NCBI RefSeq assembly: GCF_900106585.1
Contig: NZ_FNWH01000006.1
Coordinates: 1,054,001-1,118,000 of the forward strand
Direction of reading: 5' to 3'
DNA from: Acidaminococcus timonensis
GTDB lineage: Bacteria; Bacillota; Negativicutes; Acidaminococcales; Acidaminococcaceae
DNA: 64,000 bases
The notes under the pieces were generated by a model. It did no database searches. It was not told the origin of the DNA and worked only from the letters and a program-made list of their open reading frames with translations. Position 1 is the stretch's first letter, and every line of letters begins with the position of its first letter. The position numbers and the translations under genes are program-made. Shown here in pieces: positions 17,665 to 28,202 of this stretch.

Positions 17665-18291
17665 ATGGAACCCAATCCTGAACAAAAACAGCCGGAACAG
17701 CAGCCGGAAACAGAAAAAGCCGAAGAACCGGAAGTAATCGTCCCAGAAAAAGAAGAGCTGGAAGAGGAAGCCGCAGCGGAAGAGGCAGAAGAAACCGCAG
17801 AAGCCAAAACAGCCGAGCAGACGGACGCTGCCGCAGCCTCCGCCGAAAGCCAGACGGAACAGGCCGCCAAAGACGCCGAAGTGGTGGATCAGCCGGCAGA
17901 AGTACCGGAAAAGCCCCTGCTGCAGGCCAAACAGTCCCTGATGTATTTCTTCTGGCCCCTGATCCTGACCATCCTGTACGTGCCTGCGGGCGTCATCTGG
18001 ATCGCCGTCCGGTACCTGAAGTACAAATCCCAGGGCATGGTGCTCACCAACAAACGGCTGGTGATTTTGAAGGGTCTGTTCAAGAAGAAGCAGTTCATGT
18101 TCTCCCTGGACCTGGCCGCCAAAGCCATCGTCACCCAGGGCTTCCTGGGCAGAAAAGCCGGTTATGGTACTGTCAGCATCATCTACCAGAAAAAGGAATA
18201 TTCCTTCGACTACGTCCGGGATCCCCAGGCCTTCGTGGAAGCATGCAAGAAGGCGTATGAGGATACGCAGGACTCAGTCACTAGTCACTAG
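17665..18291 (+). CDS. PH-domain-like protein with acidic N-terminal tail
   Basis: Function unknown. Residues 1-85 are a low-complexity Glu/Ala/Gln-rich tail. A hydrophobic hairpin at about 92-117 could embed in the membrane. It is followed by a bacterial PH-like domain containing GMVLTNKRLVILKGLFKKK, the strand pattern of bPH2/YdbT proteins. A TATAAT -10 box lies at 17614-17619 and an AAAGGAG site precedes the ATG. The last residues VTSH and the TAG stop are encoded by the CACTAG repeat tract, so the C-terminus may have been changed by that repeat. Confidence 0.7.
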   Translation: MEPNPEQKQPEQQPETEKAEEPEVIVPEKEELEEEAAAEEAEETAEAKTAEQTDAAAASAESQTEQAAKDAEVVDQPAEVPEKPLLQAKQSLMYFFWPLILTILYVPAGVIWIAVRYLKYKSQGMVLTNKRLVILKGLFKKKQFMFSLDLAAKAIVTQGFLGRKAGYGTVSIIYQKKEYSFDYVRDPQAFVEACKKAYEDTQDSVTSH

Positions 18292-18308
18292 TTAACAGTC
18301 ACTAGCTA
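18275..18308. repeat. CACTAG-type short repeat tract
   Basis: Four imperfect copies of (AG)TCACTAG run from the last codons of the PH-domain gene into the intergenic space. Similar CACTA-unit tracts occur at 12106-12122, 41301-41327 and 52455-52486. Confidence 0.6.
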
Positions 18309-18310
18309 AA

Positions 18311-18345
18311 GGAAAGAACCCGCCCCAATTTTGGGACGGGTTCTT
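18311..18345 (+). terminator. Terminator after the PH-domain gene
   Basis: AGAACCCG-CCCA...TGGG-CGGGTTCT hairpin is followed by TTTTT; strong and almost perfectly paired. Confidence 0.85.
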
Positions 18346-18365
18346 TTTGAATGTAAAAAACAGGA

Positions 18366-18539
18366 TCAGCGTTTTACGGGCATTTTTTCATAGATCTTGC
18401 TCAGGCGCTCCAGTGCTTCTTCCAGAGTCTTTTTGTTCTTGGCGAAGTGGAGACGCATGTATTTGTTGATGGGTTCGTGGAAGAAGGCGGAACCGGGCAC
18501 GGCCCCCACCGTCAGGTAATCGTGGATCTTCCAGGTTCT
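18366..18539 (-). pseudogene. C-terminal remnant of a class I/II aminotransferase
   Basis: Reading the minus strand gives 57 codons ending in TGA that carry TVGAVPGSAFF, NKYMRLHFAKN and TLEEALERL. This is the C-terminal pattern of PLP aminotransferases of the MtnE/YbdL/kynurenine-aminotransferase group. There is no start codon in frame and about 330 upstream residues are missing. The remnant abuts the tpx stop codon one base away, so a deletion or insertion joined them. It is not a functional gene. Confidence 0.8.
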
Positions 18540-18540
18540 A

Positions 18541-19053
18541 TTACCCGATCAGCTTCTTAACGGCTGCCAGGACACCGTCGAAGTTGATGGCATGGGTCAC
18601 TTCCGGAACGTATTCCACGTAGGTCACCTTGTCGTTCTTGTCGATGACCACCACGCCCCGGGCTTCCAGCCGCAGGCCTTCCATCAGGAAGCCGTAGTTC
18701 GTGCCGAAGGAGGCATCCCGGTGATCGGACAGGGTCACCACGTTCTTCACACCGGCAGCGCCGCACCAGCGGGCCTGGGCAAAGGGCAGGTCCATGGAAA
18801 TGGTCAGGACCACCACATCGTCGGACAGTCCGGTCACATCCTTGTTGAACCAGCGAGTCTGGGCATCGCATACACCCGTATCCAGGCTGGGTACCACAGA
18901 GATCACTTTGATCTTGCCTTCATAATCCTTCAGGGTCTTTTCTGCCAGGCTGTTATCCACAACCTTGAAATCGGGAGCCTGCTGCCCCACTTTGATTTCC
19001 GGTCCAGCCAGGGTCACAGGGTTCCCCGCAAAAGTCACAGTCCGTTTTTCCAT
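18541..19053 (-). CDS. tpx: Thiol peroxidase Tpx
   Basis: Two-cysteine peroxiredoxin that reduces peroxides using thioredoxin. The 170 residues have the peroxidatic Cys62 in PSLDTGVCDAQT and the resolving Cys97 in RWCGAAG, at the spacing typical of atypical 2-Cys Tpx enzymes. An AGGAGG site lies upstream of the ATG. The gene is isolated: aminotransferase remnant downstream, groEL terminator region upstream. Regulation by peroxide stress is plausible for the family, but no operator is recognised. Confidence 0.95.
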   Translation of the reverse strand: MEKRTVTFAGNPVTLAGPEIKVGQQAPDFKVVDNSLAEKTLKDYEGKIKVISVVPSLDTGVCDAQTRWFNKDVTGLSDDVVVLTISMDLPFAQARWCGAAGVKNVVTLSDHRDASFGTNYGFLMEGLRLEARGVVVIDKNDKVTYVEYVPEVTHAINFDGVLAAVKKLIG

Positions 19054-19235
19054 GTTCCATTCCTCCTATATGATAAGCATAATTTTCAAATCCATATCCG
19101 TTCATCGGATGGATACAGTATATCATTTTAATAATAATTCGTAAAGAGTTTTTGCATTGAATTTACAAAGAGTTGCGTAAAGCGGGTCCATCAGGGCAAT
19201 CGACCCTTACGGACCGGGTGCTTATGTGGGGATAA

Positions 19236-19271
19236 AGTAAGAGACCACCGCTTGCGCGATGGTCTCTTTTT
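19236..19271. terminator. Hairpin terminator between groEL and tpx
   Basis: AGAGACCA...TGGTCTCT stem. The T-run TTTTTT lies on the plus-strand side, and the minus-strand side has only TTACTTT, so termination of groEL may be incomplete. Confidence 0.6.
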
Positions 19272-19295
19272 TCTATTGGAATTTGACAGGATGGA

Positions 19296-20972
<1,677 letters not shown>

Positions 20973-20991
20973 CTACCAGGTATGGGATTTC

Positions 20992-21282
20992 TTACTCTTC
21001 CACAACAGCCAGGATATCGCTGTCTCTCAGGATGATGTAGTCTTTCCCGTCCAGGGTCACATCACTACCGGAGTATTTGGCGAATACAACCGTATCCCCA
21101 GCCTTGACTTCGGAAGGAACCCGGGTCCCGTTTTCCAGCAGACGGCCCGTACCGACGGCAACGACTTTACCAGTCTGGGGTTTGTCTTTATGGGCCGTAT
21201 CCGGCAGATAAATCCCGCTGCTGGTCTTTTCTTCCTGCACAATCGGTTCAACTACAACATGGTCATCCAAAGGTTTTAACAT
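20992..21282 (-). CDS. groES: Co-chaperonin GroES
   Basis: Heptameric lid of the GroEL chamber. The 96 residues match family length, with [12 protein letters not shown] at the start, the mobile-loop region [14 protein letters not shown], and [12 protein letters not shown] at the end. An AAAGGGG site precedes the ATG. It is the first gene after the CIRCE operator and is followed by groEL. Confidence 0.98.
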   Translation of the reverse strand: MLKPLDDHVVVEPIVQEEKTSSGIYLPDTAHKDKPQTGKVVAVGTGRLLENGTRVPSEVKAGDTVVFAKYSGSDVTLDGKDYIILRDSDILAVVEE

Positions 21283-21334
21283 CTTACAGATCCCCTTTCA
21301 ATTTCTATGAGCAATTTGATATTTTCTGGTGTTA

Positions 21335-21361
21335 TTAGCACTCAATCTAATGGAGTGCTAA
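21335..21361. promoter_or_regulatory. CIRCE operator (HrcA binding site) of groESL
   Basis: A perfect TTAGCACTC-N9-GAGTGCTAA inverted repeat lies upstream of groES. This is the canonical heat-shock operator bound by repressor HrcA. The hrcA gene is not in the window. Confidence 0.97.
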
Positions 21362-21389
21362 CTACAGTATCTATAATAGCATGTTTCAA
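21361..21389 (-). promoter_or_regulatory. groESL promoter
   Basis: Minus-strand -35 TTGAAA and -10 TGTAGT, 17 bases apart. The -10 box touches the CIRCE repeat, so HrcA binding would block the transcription start. Confidence 0.65.
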
Positions 21390-21409
21390 AAAAAAATCAA
21401 GCCCTTTGA

Positions 21410-21673
21410 CTATTTTTTATCAAAAGGCTTGAAAATTTTCTGTTTCAGCTTCTGCACCACTTTATCGTAGTTCTCGGGCTGATGAGGAAACAGGCAATCG
21501 CTGCAGTCCTTCACCTCGCCGGCCAGGATTTGATAGGTGCCGCCGCATTCTGTTCCCAATAAATACAGAGGACAGTAGCAGAACAGGCAGTTGAAATGAT
21601 CCGGGTCCGCATTCTTGTGGCAGGGGTAGAATTCACACTCCCGGTGGGAGAAGCATTTGTAGTTTGTGCTCAT
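21410..21673 (-). CDS. Cysteine-rich small domain protein
   Basis: An 87-residue protein with nine cysteines, including CEFYPCHK, CLFCYCPLY and CSDCLFPH. It matches the cysteine-rich small domain family (PF04071), which probably binds zinc or an iron-sulfur cluster and sometimes accompanies cobalamin genes. It overlaps the end of rsmA by 4 bp (ATGA), so it is translationally coupled to it. No function is established. Confidence 0.85.
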   Translation of the reverse strand: MSTNYKCFSHRECEFYPCHKNADPDHFNCLFCYCPLYLLGTECGGTYQILAGEVKDCSDCLFPHQPENYDKVVQKLKQKIFKPFDKK

Positions 21674-22530
21674 TTCTGGAAGGCTTCCCAGGCACTGGCC
21701 AATTGGCCGAACTCTTCCATGGAAAGGCTCTCCCCTCTCCGCTTGGGGTCGATGCCCGCCTGGGCCATCAGCTCCTTCACCTGGTCCGCGGAAAGGCCCA
21801 GGGTCTTCAGGCAGTTGCTCAGCATCTTCCGGCGCTGGGAGAACGCCGCCCGCACCACCTGGAAAAAGGCTTTGGGACTGGCGCTCACCGGCGGCTGCTC
21901 CCGTTTTTCACACACCACCACCATGGAGTCCACCCTGGGGGCGGGCATGAAATCATGGGCGGGTACCGGGATGGCCAGCCTGGGCCGGGAGTAATACTGA
22001 AGAGCCAGGGACAGAGGCCCATAGTCCTTGCCCCCCGGAGAGGCGATCATCCGCTCCGCCACTTCCTTCTGGACCATGACCACCAGACGCTGCAGGGGCA
22101 GATCCTGCTCCAGCAGGGCGAAGATGATGGGGGTAGTGATATAGTAGGGAAGGTTGGCGGCCACCGTAAAGGGCCGATGCTCCGTCACCTCTGCCAGGTC
22201 GATCTTCAGGACGTCCCCGGGCACGATCTCCACATTTGGGTACCCTTCCAGGGTCCTGGCCAGCACAGGCAGCAGGCTGCGGTCGATTTCCACGCTCTTC
22301 ACCCGGGCGCCGGTTTCGGCCAGTGCCTGGGTCAGCGTACCAATGCCCGGCCCGATTTCCAGCACCAGGTCACCAGGACCCACCTGGGCATATTCAGCAA
22401 TGCCCCGTACCACTTTTTCATTGATGAGGAAGTTCTGCCCGAACTTCTTCTTGGCCCGCAGGCCAAAAGTCTCCAGGATATACCGGGTCACTTCCCGACT
22501 GGCGATCACCGGATGCAGCATGGTGTCCAT
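21670..22530 (-). CDS. rsmA: 16S rRNA dimethyladenosine transferase RsmA (KsgA)
   Basis: Dimethylates two adjacent adenines near the 3' end of 16S rRNA during 30S assembly. The 286 residues contain KKKFGQNFLIN, the SAM motif LEIGPGIGTLT and the catalytic NLPYY motif. It lies between the cysteine-rich gene (4-bp overlap) and rnmV (8-base gap). This is the same order as rnmV-ksgA in Bacillus. Confidence 0.96.
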   Translation of the reverse strand: MDTMLHPVIASREVTRYILETFGLRAKKKFGQNFLINEKVVRGIAEYAQVGPGDLVLEIGPGIGTLTQALAETGARVKSVEIDRSLLPVLARTLEGYPNVEIVPGDVLKIDLAEVTEHRPFTVAANLPYYITTPIIFALLEQDLPLQRLVVMVQKEVAERMIASPGGKDYGPLSLALQYYSRPRLAIPVPAHDFMPAPRVDSMVVVCEKREQPPVSASPKAFFQVVRAAFSQRRKMLSNCLKTLGLSADQVKELMAQAGIDPKRRGESLSMEEFGQLASAWEAFQK

Positions 22531-22538
22531 AGTTCTCC

Positions 22539-23084
22539 CTACTCCTCTTCCCTGTTCACTTGTTCCAGGGCAGCCTGGAATTCTTCCCGGGTCACCCCAT
22601 AATTGTTCAGCCGGTGGACCAGCTGTTTCACATTGCCATAACCGATGCCCAGAATGGCACCCAGACGGTCTCTTCTTACAGCAGCCTCCGGCGAACCGGA
22701 CAGACCGGAAACAAATAAGTCCCGAGAGGAAAATTCCTTTCGGGGCTCCATTTCCTGGAAACGCACTTTGGACAGGGCTTTGCGGATGGCCTGGGGCTGA
22801 GCCTGTTCAATCCCCACGTCGTGGTGGGCCAGTGCCTCAGCCTTGGGCACAAAAGCCTGTCCGGCCTTGGGGAACCGCTCCGTCAAAAATTTGCGGATCC
22901 GTTCCCCGGCGCCGTCAGGATCGGTCATGATGATGATCCCGCGTTTCTTGTAGGCTGCTTCAATCAGAGCCAGCGTATAGGGAGCCAGGGTAAAGCCACC
23001 GGTTTCGATGGTATCCGCATCCACGGCCTTTTTCACCGCCACGGTGTCCATCTTTCCTTCAACGACCAGCACTTCTTTCAGCAC
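22539..23084 (-). CDS. rnmV: Ribonuclease M5 (5S rRNA maturation)
   Basis: Toprim-domain nuclease that trims precursor 5S rRNA. The 181 residues have the Toprim glutamate in VVEGKMD and the acidic pair in MTDPDGAGERIR, then a C-terminal RNA-binding part. It uses a GTG start with an AGGAG site. Its position between the 3D-domain protein and rsmA matches Bacillus. Confidence 0.94.
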   Translation of the reverse strand: MLKEVLVVEGKMDTVAVKKAVDADTIETGGFTLAPYTLALIEAAYKKRGIIIMTDPDGAGERIRKFLTERFPKAGQAFVPKAEALAHHDVGIEQAQPQAIRKALSKVRFQEMEPRKEFSSRDLFVSGLSGSPEAAVRRDRLGAILGIGYGNVKQLVHRLNNYGVTREEFQAALEQVNREEE

Positions 23085-23099
23085 GATTTTCTCCTGGTA

Positions 23100-24083
23100 T
23101 CACAAAAAGTAAACAGTTACATCCCGTCGACCCCAGTCCATGGCATCACCGTAGTCTTCCATGTACAGATCGATGGTATTTCCATTGATGGCACCGCCGC
23201 AATCCGCTGCTACCGCAAAGCCGTAACCGGGGATGTACATCCGGGTCCCATAGGGGATCACATCCGGATCCACGGCCACAACGCCGTGATAGGGTACCAC
23301 ACCCGTAGAAGTAAGCCCTGTGCCGCTGCCTTCCGCCATGGTGTAAGCCGAAGCTTCAAACGTCTCGGCGGAACGGTAACGGACGAAACCACGGGAGGTT
23401 TCGACCATATTCAGGTTATTTCCCGTACCTACTTCCACGATTTCAGAGACAGGTTCCGTTACGACCTCCGAATGGAGTTCCTGTCTGACCGTCTCATCGC
23501 CCACCTTTACTTCCCGGTAGGTCACCTTTTCCACACCGTTCTGGCCGGCAGAAATCACATTCTGTCTGCCCCGGGGCAGATCATCGTTGTTGCGCATTTC
23601 CACCTGGTAAGGGATCTCACGGGTTTCCGTGGTCAGCTTGTCTTTGGGAGAGAGGATCCGGATGGTCATATCGGGGGTCACTTCCGTGTCCAGCCCGGGG
23701 TAGACCTGGTATCCTTTGTAATCCACTCCCACAGCATTCAATACGTCTCGCACAGTTTTGCGTCCGATGGTATATTCGGTGGTCCTTCCGCCTTTCCATA
23801 CTTTCACAGGCATAGCCCGTACCACTTCGATGGTGGCACCGTCGCTGAACTTCTCGCTGCCGACTACATCGTAGCCATCAGCTTTCTGCAGGACAACACC
23901 GGCTTCTTCCAGAGCACCCTGAACCGTCAGGGCCCTGGTCTTCAGGTTGATGGTCTGCCCGTCCACTTTAATGCTTACGTCTTTCGGCTGGGCCGCAAAG
24001 CCCACGAAGTTGACGCTGGCAGCCAGCATCAGACAGACTACAATCCACTTATAGGGACGCTTAAAAGGTTGTGATTTTCGCAA
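23100..24083 (-). CDS. DUF348-G5-3D domain cell-wall protein (YabE-like)
   Basis: Exported protein, likely a peptidoglycan-cleaving enzyme. The 327 residues contain an N-terminal membrane signal (about 12-30), two DUF348 ubiquitin-like repeats (about 35-145), a G5 domain (about 150-230) and a C-terminal 3D domain. The three catalytic-type aspartates appear in VAVDPDVIP, AADCGG and TIDLYM. The TTG start has a GGAGG site. The same gene type precedes rnmV in Bacillus. 3D domains resemble lytic transglycosylases, so cleavage of glycan strands is likely but unproven. Confidence 0.9.
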   Translation of the reverse strand: MRKSQPFKRPYKWIVVCLMLAASVNFVGFAAQPKDVSIKVDGQTINLKTRALTVQGALEEAGVVLQKADGYDVVGSEKFSDGATIEVVRAMPVKVWKGGRTTEYTIGRKTVRDVLNAVGVDYKGYQVYPGLDTEVTPDMTIRILSPKDKLTTETREIPYQVEMRNNDDLPRGRQNVISAGQNGVEKVTYREVKVGDETVRQELHSEVVTEPVSEIVEVGTGNNLNMVETSRGFVRYRSAETFEASAYTMAEGSGTGLTSTGVVPYHGVVAVDPDVIPYGTRMYIPGYGFAVAADCGGAINGNTIDLYMEDYGDAMDWGRRDVTVYFL

Positions 24084-24218
24084 AGTTTCGCCTCCTTAAA
24101 GTGCTTGCATCATACCATAAGAAGGCGATTCCTGTCAAAAATGAATTAGTACCAGCTGTTAATTATGTACATTTGCATTGCATTAATTCGTGACAATTTT
24201 GTGTACTATACATACGTT

Positions 24219-25004
24219 TTATGCGTGTTTGAGCCGGAAAAACAGGGTTTCCGCATTTTTTGTTGAACTTTTCATGATATTTTCCGGTGTGGTCCCGCGC
24301 AGCATCGCCGCCCGTTCCGCTACGATGGCTGTATAAAGAGGGTTATTCCGCCTGCCCCGGTAAGGCACCGGCGCCATATAGGGGGAATCGGTCTCGAACA
24401 GGATCCGGTCCTCCGGTACTCTGGCCAGGATGGACCGCACCCCCCGGTCATTCTTGAAAGTGCTGGTGCCGCCAAAGCCCAGATACCAGCCCATGGCCAG
24501 GACTTCCTCCGCCATGGCCCAGTCGCCGGAAAAGCAGTGGAGCACGCCTCTCACGCCCTGCCCCGCTTCCCGGATCACCTTCAGCACATCCTCATGGGAA
24601 TCCCGGTCATGGATGATCACCGGAAGGCCCACTTTCCGGGCCAGTTCCAGCTGCCGGGCCAGGTATTCCTGCTGCAGGGGATGGGGAGAATGTTCATCAT
24701 TATAATAGTCCAGTCCGATTTCCCCGATGGCCACCACTCTGGGGTCGGCACACAGGGCTTCGATGTCCTTCAGCTGGTCGAAGCTGCTGTGGCCCAGTTC
24801 TTCGGGATGGATGCCCACCGCCGCCCACACGAAAGGGTACTGGTGGGCCAGGGCTACCGCCTTTTTCGAGCTGAGAAGATCACAGCCGGGATCGATGATC
24901 CCGGCCATGGTCTCTCCGATTTTCCGGAGCAGCTCTTCCCTGTCTGCGTCGAACTCTTCCACGTCCAGATGGGCGTGGGTATCGAACAAAGGAAGCTTTT
25001 CCAT
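24219..25004 (-). CDS. tatD: TatD family metal-dependent hydrolase
   Basis: Metal-dependent deoxyribonuclease/hydrolase of the amidohydrolase fold. The 261 residues show the metal ligands in order: DTHAHLD, GEIGLDYY, IIHDRDSHED, HCFSGD and ETDSPYM. It starts 2 bases after metG ends and is certainly co-transcribed. The metG-tatD order is conserved in Firmicutes. Its cellular substrate remains uncertain in most species. Confidence 0.94.
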   Translation of the reverse strand: MEKLPLFDTHAHLDVEEFDADREELLRKIGETMAGIIDPGCDLLSSKKAVALAHQYPFVWAAVGIHPEELGHSSFDQLKDIEALCADPRVVAIGEIGLDYYNDEHSPHPLQQEYLARQLELARKVGLPVIIHDRDSHEDVLKVIREAGQGVRGVLHCFSGDWAMAEEVLAMGWYLGFGGTSTFKNDRGVRSILARVPEDRILFETDSPYMAPVPYRGRRNNPLYTAIVAERAAMLRGTTPENIMKSSTKNAETLFFRLKHA

Positions 25005-25006
25005 TT

Positions 25007-26959
25007 TTATTTCACCCGGCTGCCGGAGGCAATCCCCGGCACTTCCGCCAGCTTCAGGTTGCCCTTTCCATCGGAAGCGGCCAGCAGCATGCCCCGGGAT
25101 TCCACACCCCGGAGTTTGGCCGGCTTCAGGTTGGCGATGACGATCACATTTTTGCCCACCAGTTCCTCTTCCTGATAATAGGGAGCAATGCCGGACACGA
25201 TGGTGCGGTTCTCGTCGCCCACTTTCACTTCCAGCTTCAGCAGCTTGTCGGCGTTTTCCATCTTTTCGGCCTTCAGGATGGTCCCCACCCGCAGGTCCAG
25301 TTTGCCAAAGTCATCGATGGTGCACTGGTCAGGAGTGACCACACCGGCGGTCTTTTTGTCGGCTTTCTTTTCCGCCTTTTTGGCTTTCGGTTCTGCCTTG
25401 GCAGCCGGTTTCGCCTCTTCTTCCTCCTCGATCCGCGGGAAGATGGGCTGGCCCTTCTGTACTTTCGTGCCATCAGGGAAGTTGCCCCAGGCCACTTCGT
25501 TCAGATCAAACTGTTCCGGAACCGGCAGACCCAGCTGTTCGAAGATCTTCGGTGCGGAGAAAGGCATCATGGAAGAAATCAGGATGGCGATGTTCCGTAC
25601 CGCATCGGCCAGATTGTACATCACCGCTTCCAGCCGTTTGGCCTGGGCCGGATCCTTGGCCAGGATCCATGGGGTGGTTTCGTCGATGTATTTGTTGGCG
25701 GCGCCGATATAGGACCAGACAGCTTTGATCCCATCGTTCAGGGCGTATCGATCCATGGCCGCCCGATAGTTCTTCAGGGTCTCGGCAGCCAGGCCACGGA
25801 ATTTCTCATCCACTTCATTGCCTTCCACCACGGTTTTGTGGACAATGCCCCCATGGTACTTGTCGATCATGGAAACGGTCCGGTACTGCAGGTTGCCCAG
25901 GTCGTTGGCCAAATCGGCGTTGAACCGTTTGATCAGGGCCTTGCGGGAATAGTTGCCGTCGCTGCCCAGGTTGATTTCCCGCAGCAGGAAGTACCGGACG
26001 GCATCAGCGCCGAATTCCTGGATGGGTTTCACCGGGTCCACCACATTACCCTTGGACTTGGACATTTTGTCCCCGTCCACCACCAGCCAGCCATGGCCGT
26101 ACACTTCCTTGGGCAGATCGAAGCCCATGGCCATCAGCATGGCCGGCCAGATGATGGTATGGAAGCGGACGATTTCCTTCCCCACCAGGTGCAGGTCAGC
26201 AGGCCAGAACCGGTTGAATTTGTCCATATCCTGGCCGAACCCGATGCCGGTGAAATAAGCCAGCAGCGCATCGAACCATACATACACCACGTGTTTGGTG
26301 TCGAAGGGAACGGGAATGCCCCAGTCGAAGCTGCTGCGGCTGATGCACAGGTCTTCCAGACCCTGTTTGATGAAATTGATCATTTCGTTGCGGCGGGATA
26401 CAGGCTGGATGAAGTCCGGGTTCTTTTCAATGTAATCCAGGATCCGGTCTGCATATTTGGAAATGCGGAAGAAATAACTGGATTCCTTCATTTTTTCTAC
26501 CGGACGGCCGCAGTCGGGGCACACGCCGCCGGCTTCCTCCACCTGGTGTTCGGTCCAGAAGGATTCGCAGGGCACGCAGTACAGGCCTTCATAGTCCTTC
26601 TTGTAGATATCCCCCTGTTCCCATACTTTCTGGAGCAGGGTCTGGACGGTTTTTTCGTGTTCCTTGCTGGAAGTGCGAACGAAGGAGGTGTAGCTGACCC
26701 CCAGCATCTCCCACAGTTTCTTGAAGTCGGCCACGATCTTGTCGGTGTATTCGATGGGTTTCACCCCGTTGGCTTCGGCTTTCCGCTGGATTTTCTGGCC
26801 ATGTTCGTCACTGCCGGTGATGAACTGGACATCAAAGCCATTGGCCCGTTTGTACCGGGCGATGGTGTCGGCGATGGTGGTGCAGTAGGCATGGCCGATA
26901 TGCAGGTCGGCGCTGGGATAGTAAATGGGCGTCGTAATATAAAAAGCAGGTTTCGTCAT
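25007..26959 (-). CDS. metG: Methionyl-tRNA synthetase
   Basis: Charges tRNA-Met. The catalytic domain has the HIGH motif (LHIGHAY), a four-cysteine zinc knuckle (CVPC and CPDC) and the KMSKS loop (DKMSKSKGN). The C-terminal part has a Lys/Ala-rich linker followed by an EMAP/Trbp111-like tRNA-binding domain (LDLRVGTILKAEK to the end). The second ATG at 26959 is chosen because AAAGGGG lies 7 bases upstream; the first ATG is too close to it. A strong terminator separates it from yeiH. Confidence 0.96.
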   Translation of the reverse strand: MTKPAFYITTPIYYPSADLHIGHAYCTTIADTIARYKRANGFDVQFITGSDEHGQKIQRKAEANGVKPIEYTDKIVADFKKLWEMLGVSYTSFVRTSSKEHEKTVQTLLQKVWEQGDIYKKDYEGLYCVPCESFWTEHQVEEAGGVCPDCGRPVEKMKESSYFFRISKYADRILDYIEKNPDFIQPVSRRNEMINFIKQGLEDLCISRSSFDWGIPVPFDTKHVVYVWFDALLAYFTGIGFGQDMDKFNRFWPADLHLVGKEIVRFHTIIWPAMLMAMGFDLPKEVYGHGWLVVDGDKMSKSKGNVVDPVKPIQEFGADAVRYFLLREINLGSDGNYSRKALIKRFNADLANDLGNLQYRTVSMIDKYHGGIVHKTVVEGNEVDEKFRGLAAETLKNYRAAMDRYALNDGIKAVWSYIGAANKYIDETTPWILAKDPAQAKRLEAVMYNLADAVRNIAILISSMMPFSAPKIFEQLGLPVPEQFDLNEVAWGNFPDGTKVQKGQPIFPRIEEEEEAKPAAKAEPKAKKAEKKADKKTAGVVTPDQCTIDDFGKLDLRVGTILKAEKMENADKLLKLEVKVGDENRTIVSGIAPYYQEEELVGKNVIVIANLKPAKLRGVESRGMLLAASDGKGNLKLAEVPGIASGSRVK

Positions 26960-27029
26960 AGTCATTCCCCTTTAACAAAAAATAATTCACTGACTATCTA
27001 TGATATCACAAAAAAGCCAGAGATGCACG

Positions 27030-27070
27030 AAAAAAGGGGGTGTTGCACGTTCGGTGCAATACCCCCTTTT
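27030..27070 (-). terminator. Terminator after yeiH
   Basis: On the minus strand GGGGGTATTGCAC...GTGCAACACCCCC is followed by TTTTTT. It starts at the yeiH stop codon and insulates metG. Confidence 0.9.
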
Positions 27071-28090
27071 TCACCACAACCCCAGCACCTTCTGCAGGGC
27101 CAGGCTCACTGCCGTGATCCCGATCCAGCAGCAGCCTCCCAGCAGGATGGGTTTGCCGCCAGTACGGATCAGCTTCACGATATTGCTGTTCAGTCCGATG
27201 GCGGCCATGGCCATGACGATCAGGAACTTGCTCAATGTCTTCAAAGGCGCAAAGACACCGGCGCTCACGCCCATCTGGAGGGCCAGGGTGGTCACCAGGG
27301 AAGCCAGGATGAAATACAGCACAAAGACCGGGACGGCTTTCTTCACCTGGAATTTTTGGCCCGCTGCTGTACCTTTCTTTCCATAATACACAGACAGGCC
27401 CAAGGTGATGGGGATGATGGCCAAGGTCCGGGTCAGTTTCACCGTCACCGCTTTATCCAGCGTAGCTGTACCCAGGTTCCACATGCTGTCCCAGGTAGCA
27501 GCGGCTGCCGTTACGGAAGAAGTATCATTGACCGCCGTCCCAGCAAAGATCCCAAAGCCTTCCCCGCTGACGGTGCTGAACCCCAGGGCCGTCCCCAAGA
27601 GGGGGAACAGGATGGCAGCCAGTACGTTGAAGAAAAAGATCACGGAAATGGCCTGAGCCACTTCTTCATCGTCCGCCTGGATGGCCGGAGCAGCCGCTGC
27701 GATAGCGGATCCCCCGCAGATGGAAGACCCTACGCCCACCAAGGTAGAAATCTTCGTAGGAATCACCAGGAGACGGTGCAGTACATAGGAAAGCACCAGA
27801 GAAGTGGTGATGGTGGAAAGGATGATGGGCAGTGACTGCTTTCCCGTGGCAGCCACTGCATGGAGGTCCAGTCCGAAGCCCAGGAACACCACCGCAGCCT
27901 GGAGCACCACTTTGCTGGTCCACTGGATCCCCGGCCCGGCAGCTCCTTTTTCCTTCCAGAACAGGGTGATGATCATCCCCATCAGGATGGCGATGACGGC
28001 ACCCCCGATCACCGGGAACAATTTTCCGAAAAACCAGGCCGGCACCGCAATGGCCAGGCAGGCCAGGATTCCTTTTCCTCTTTGATACAT
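27071..28090 (-). CDS. yeiH: YeiH family putative sulfate/sulfite-type exporter (UPF0324)
   Basis: Polytopic membrane protein of the PSE family. The 339 residues have about ten helices and the family motifs [24 protein letters not shown] and [13 protein letters not shown]. The LysR gene is divergently encoded 112 bases away, the arrangement of yeiE-yeiH in enteric bacteria, where YeiE is linked to sulfite. This pair is inserted between metG and rsmI in an otherwise Bacillus-like order. The true substrate is not shown here. Confidence 0.88.
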   Translation of the reverse strand: MYQRGKGILACLAIAVPAWFFGKLFPVIGGAVIAILMGMIITLFWKEKGAAGPGIQWTSKVVLQAAVVFLGFGLDLHAVAATGKQSLPIILSTITTSLVLSYVLHRLLVIPTKISTLVGVGSSICGGSAIAAAAPAIQADDEEVAQAISVIFFFNVLAAILFPLLGTALGFSTVSGEGFGIFAGTAVNDTSSVTAAAATWDSMWNLGTATLDKAVTVKLTRTLAIIPITLGLSVYYGKKGTAAGQKFQVKKAVPVFVLYFILASLVTTLALQMGVSAGVFAPLKTLSKFLIVMAMAAIGLNSNIVKLIRTGGKPILLGGCCWIGITAVSLALQKVLGLW

Positions 28091-28202
28091 GGCAGATTTC
28101 CCCTTTCATCATTTGGTCGCTTCCTGTATTATAAAGAAATCAGTCAAAAAGATGAAATTATGGTTTATAATGGAATAATAAAATATCGTTATGGAGGAAA
28201 TG

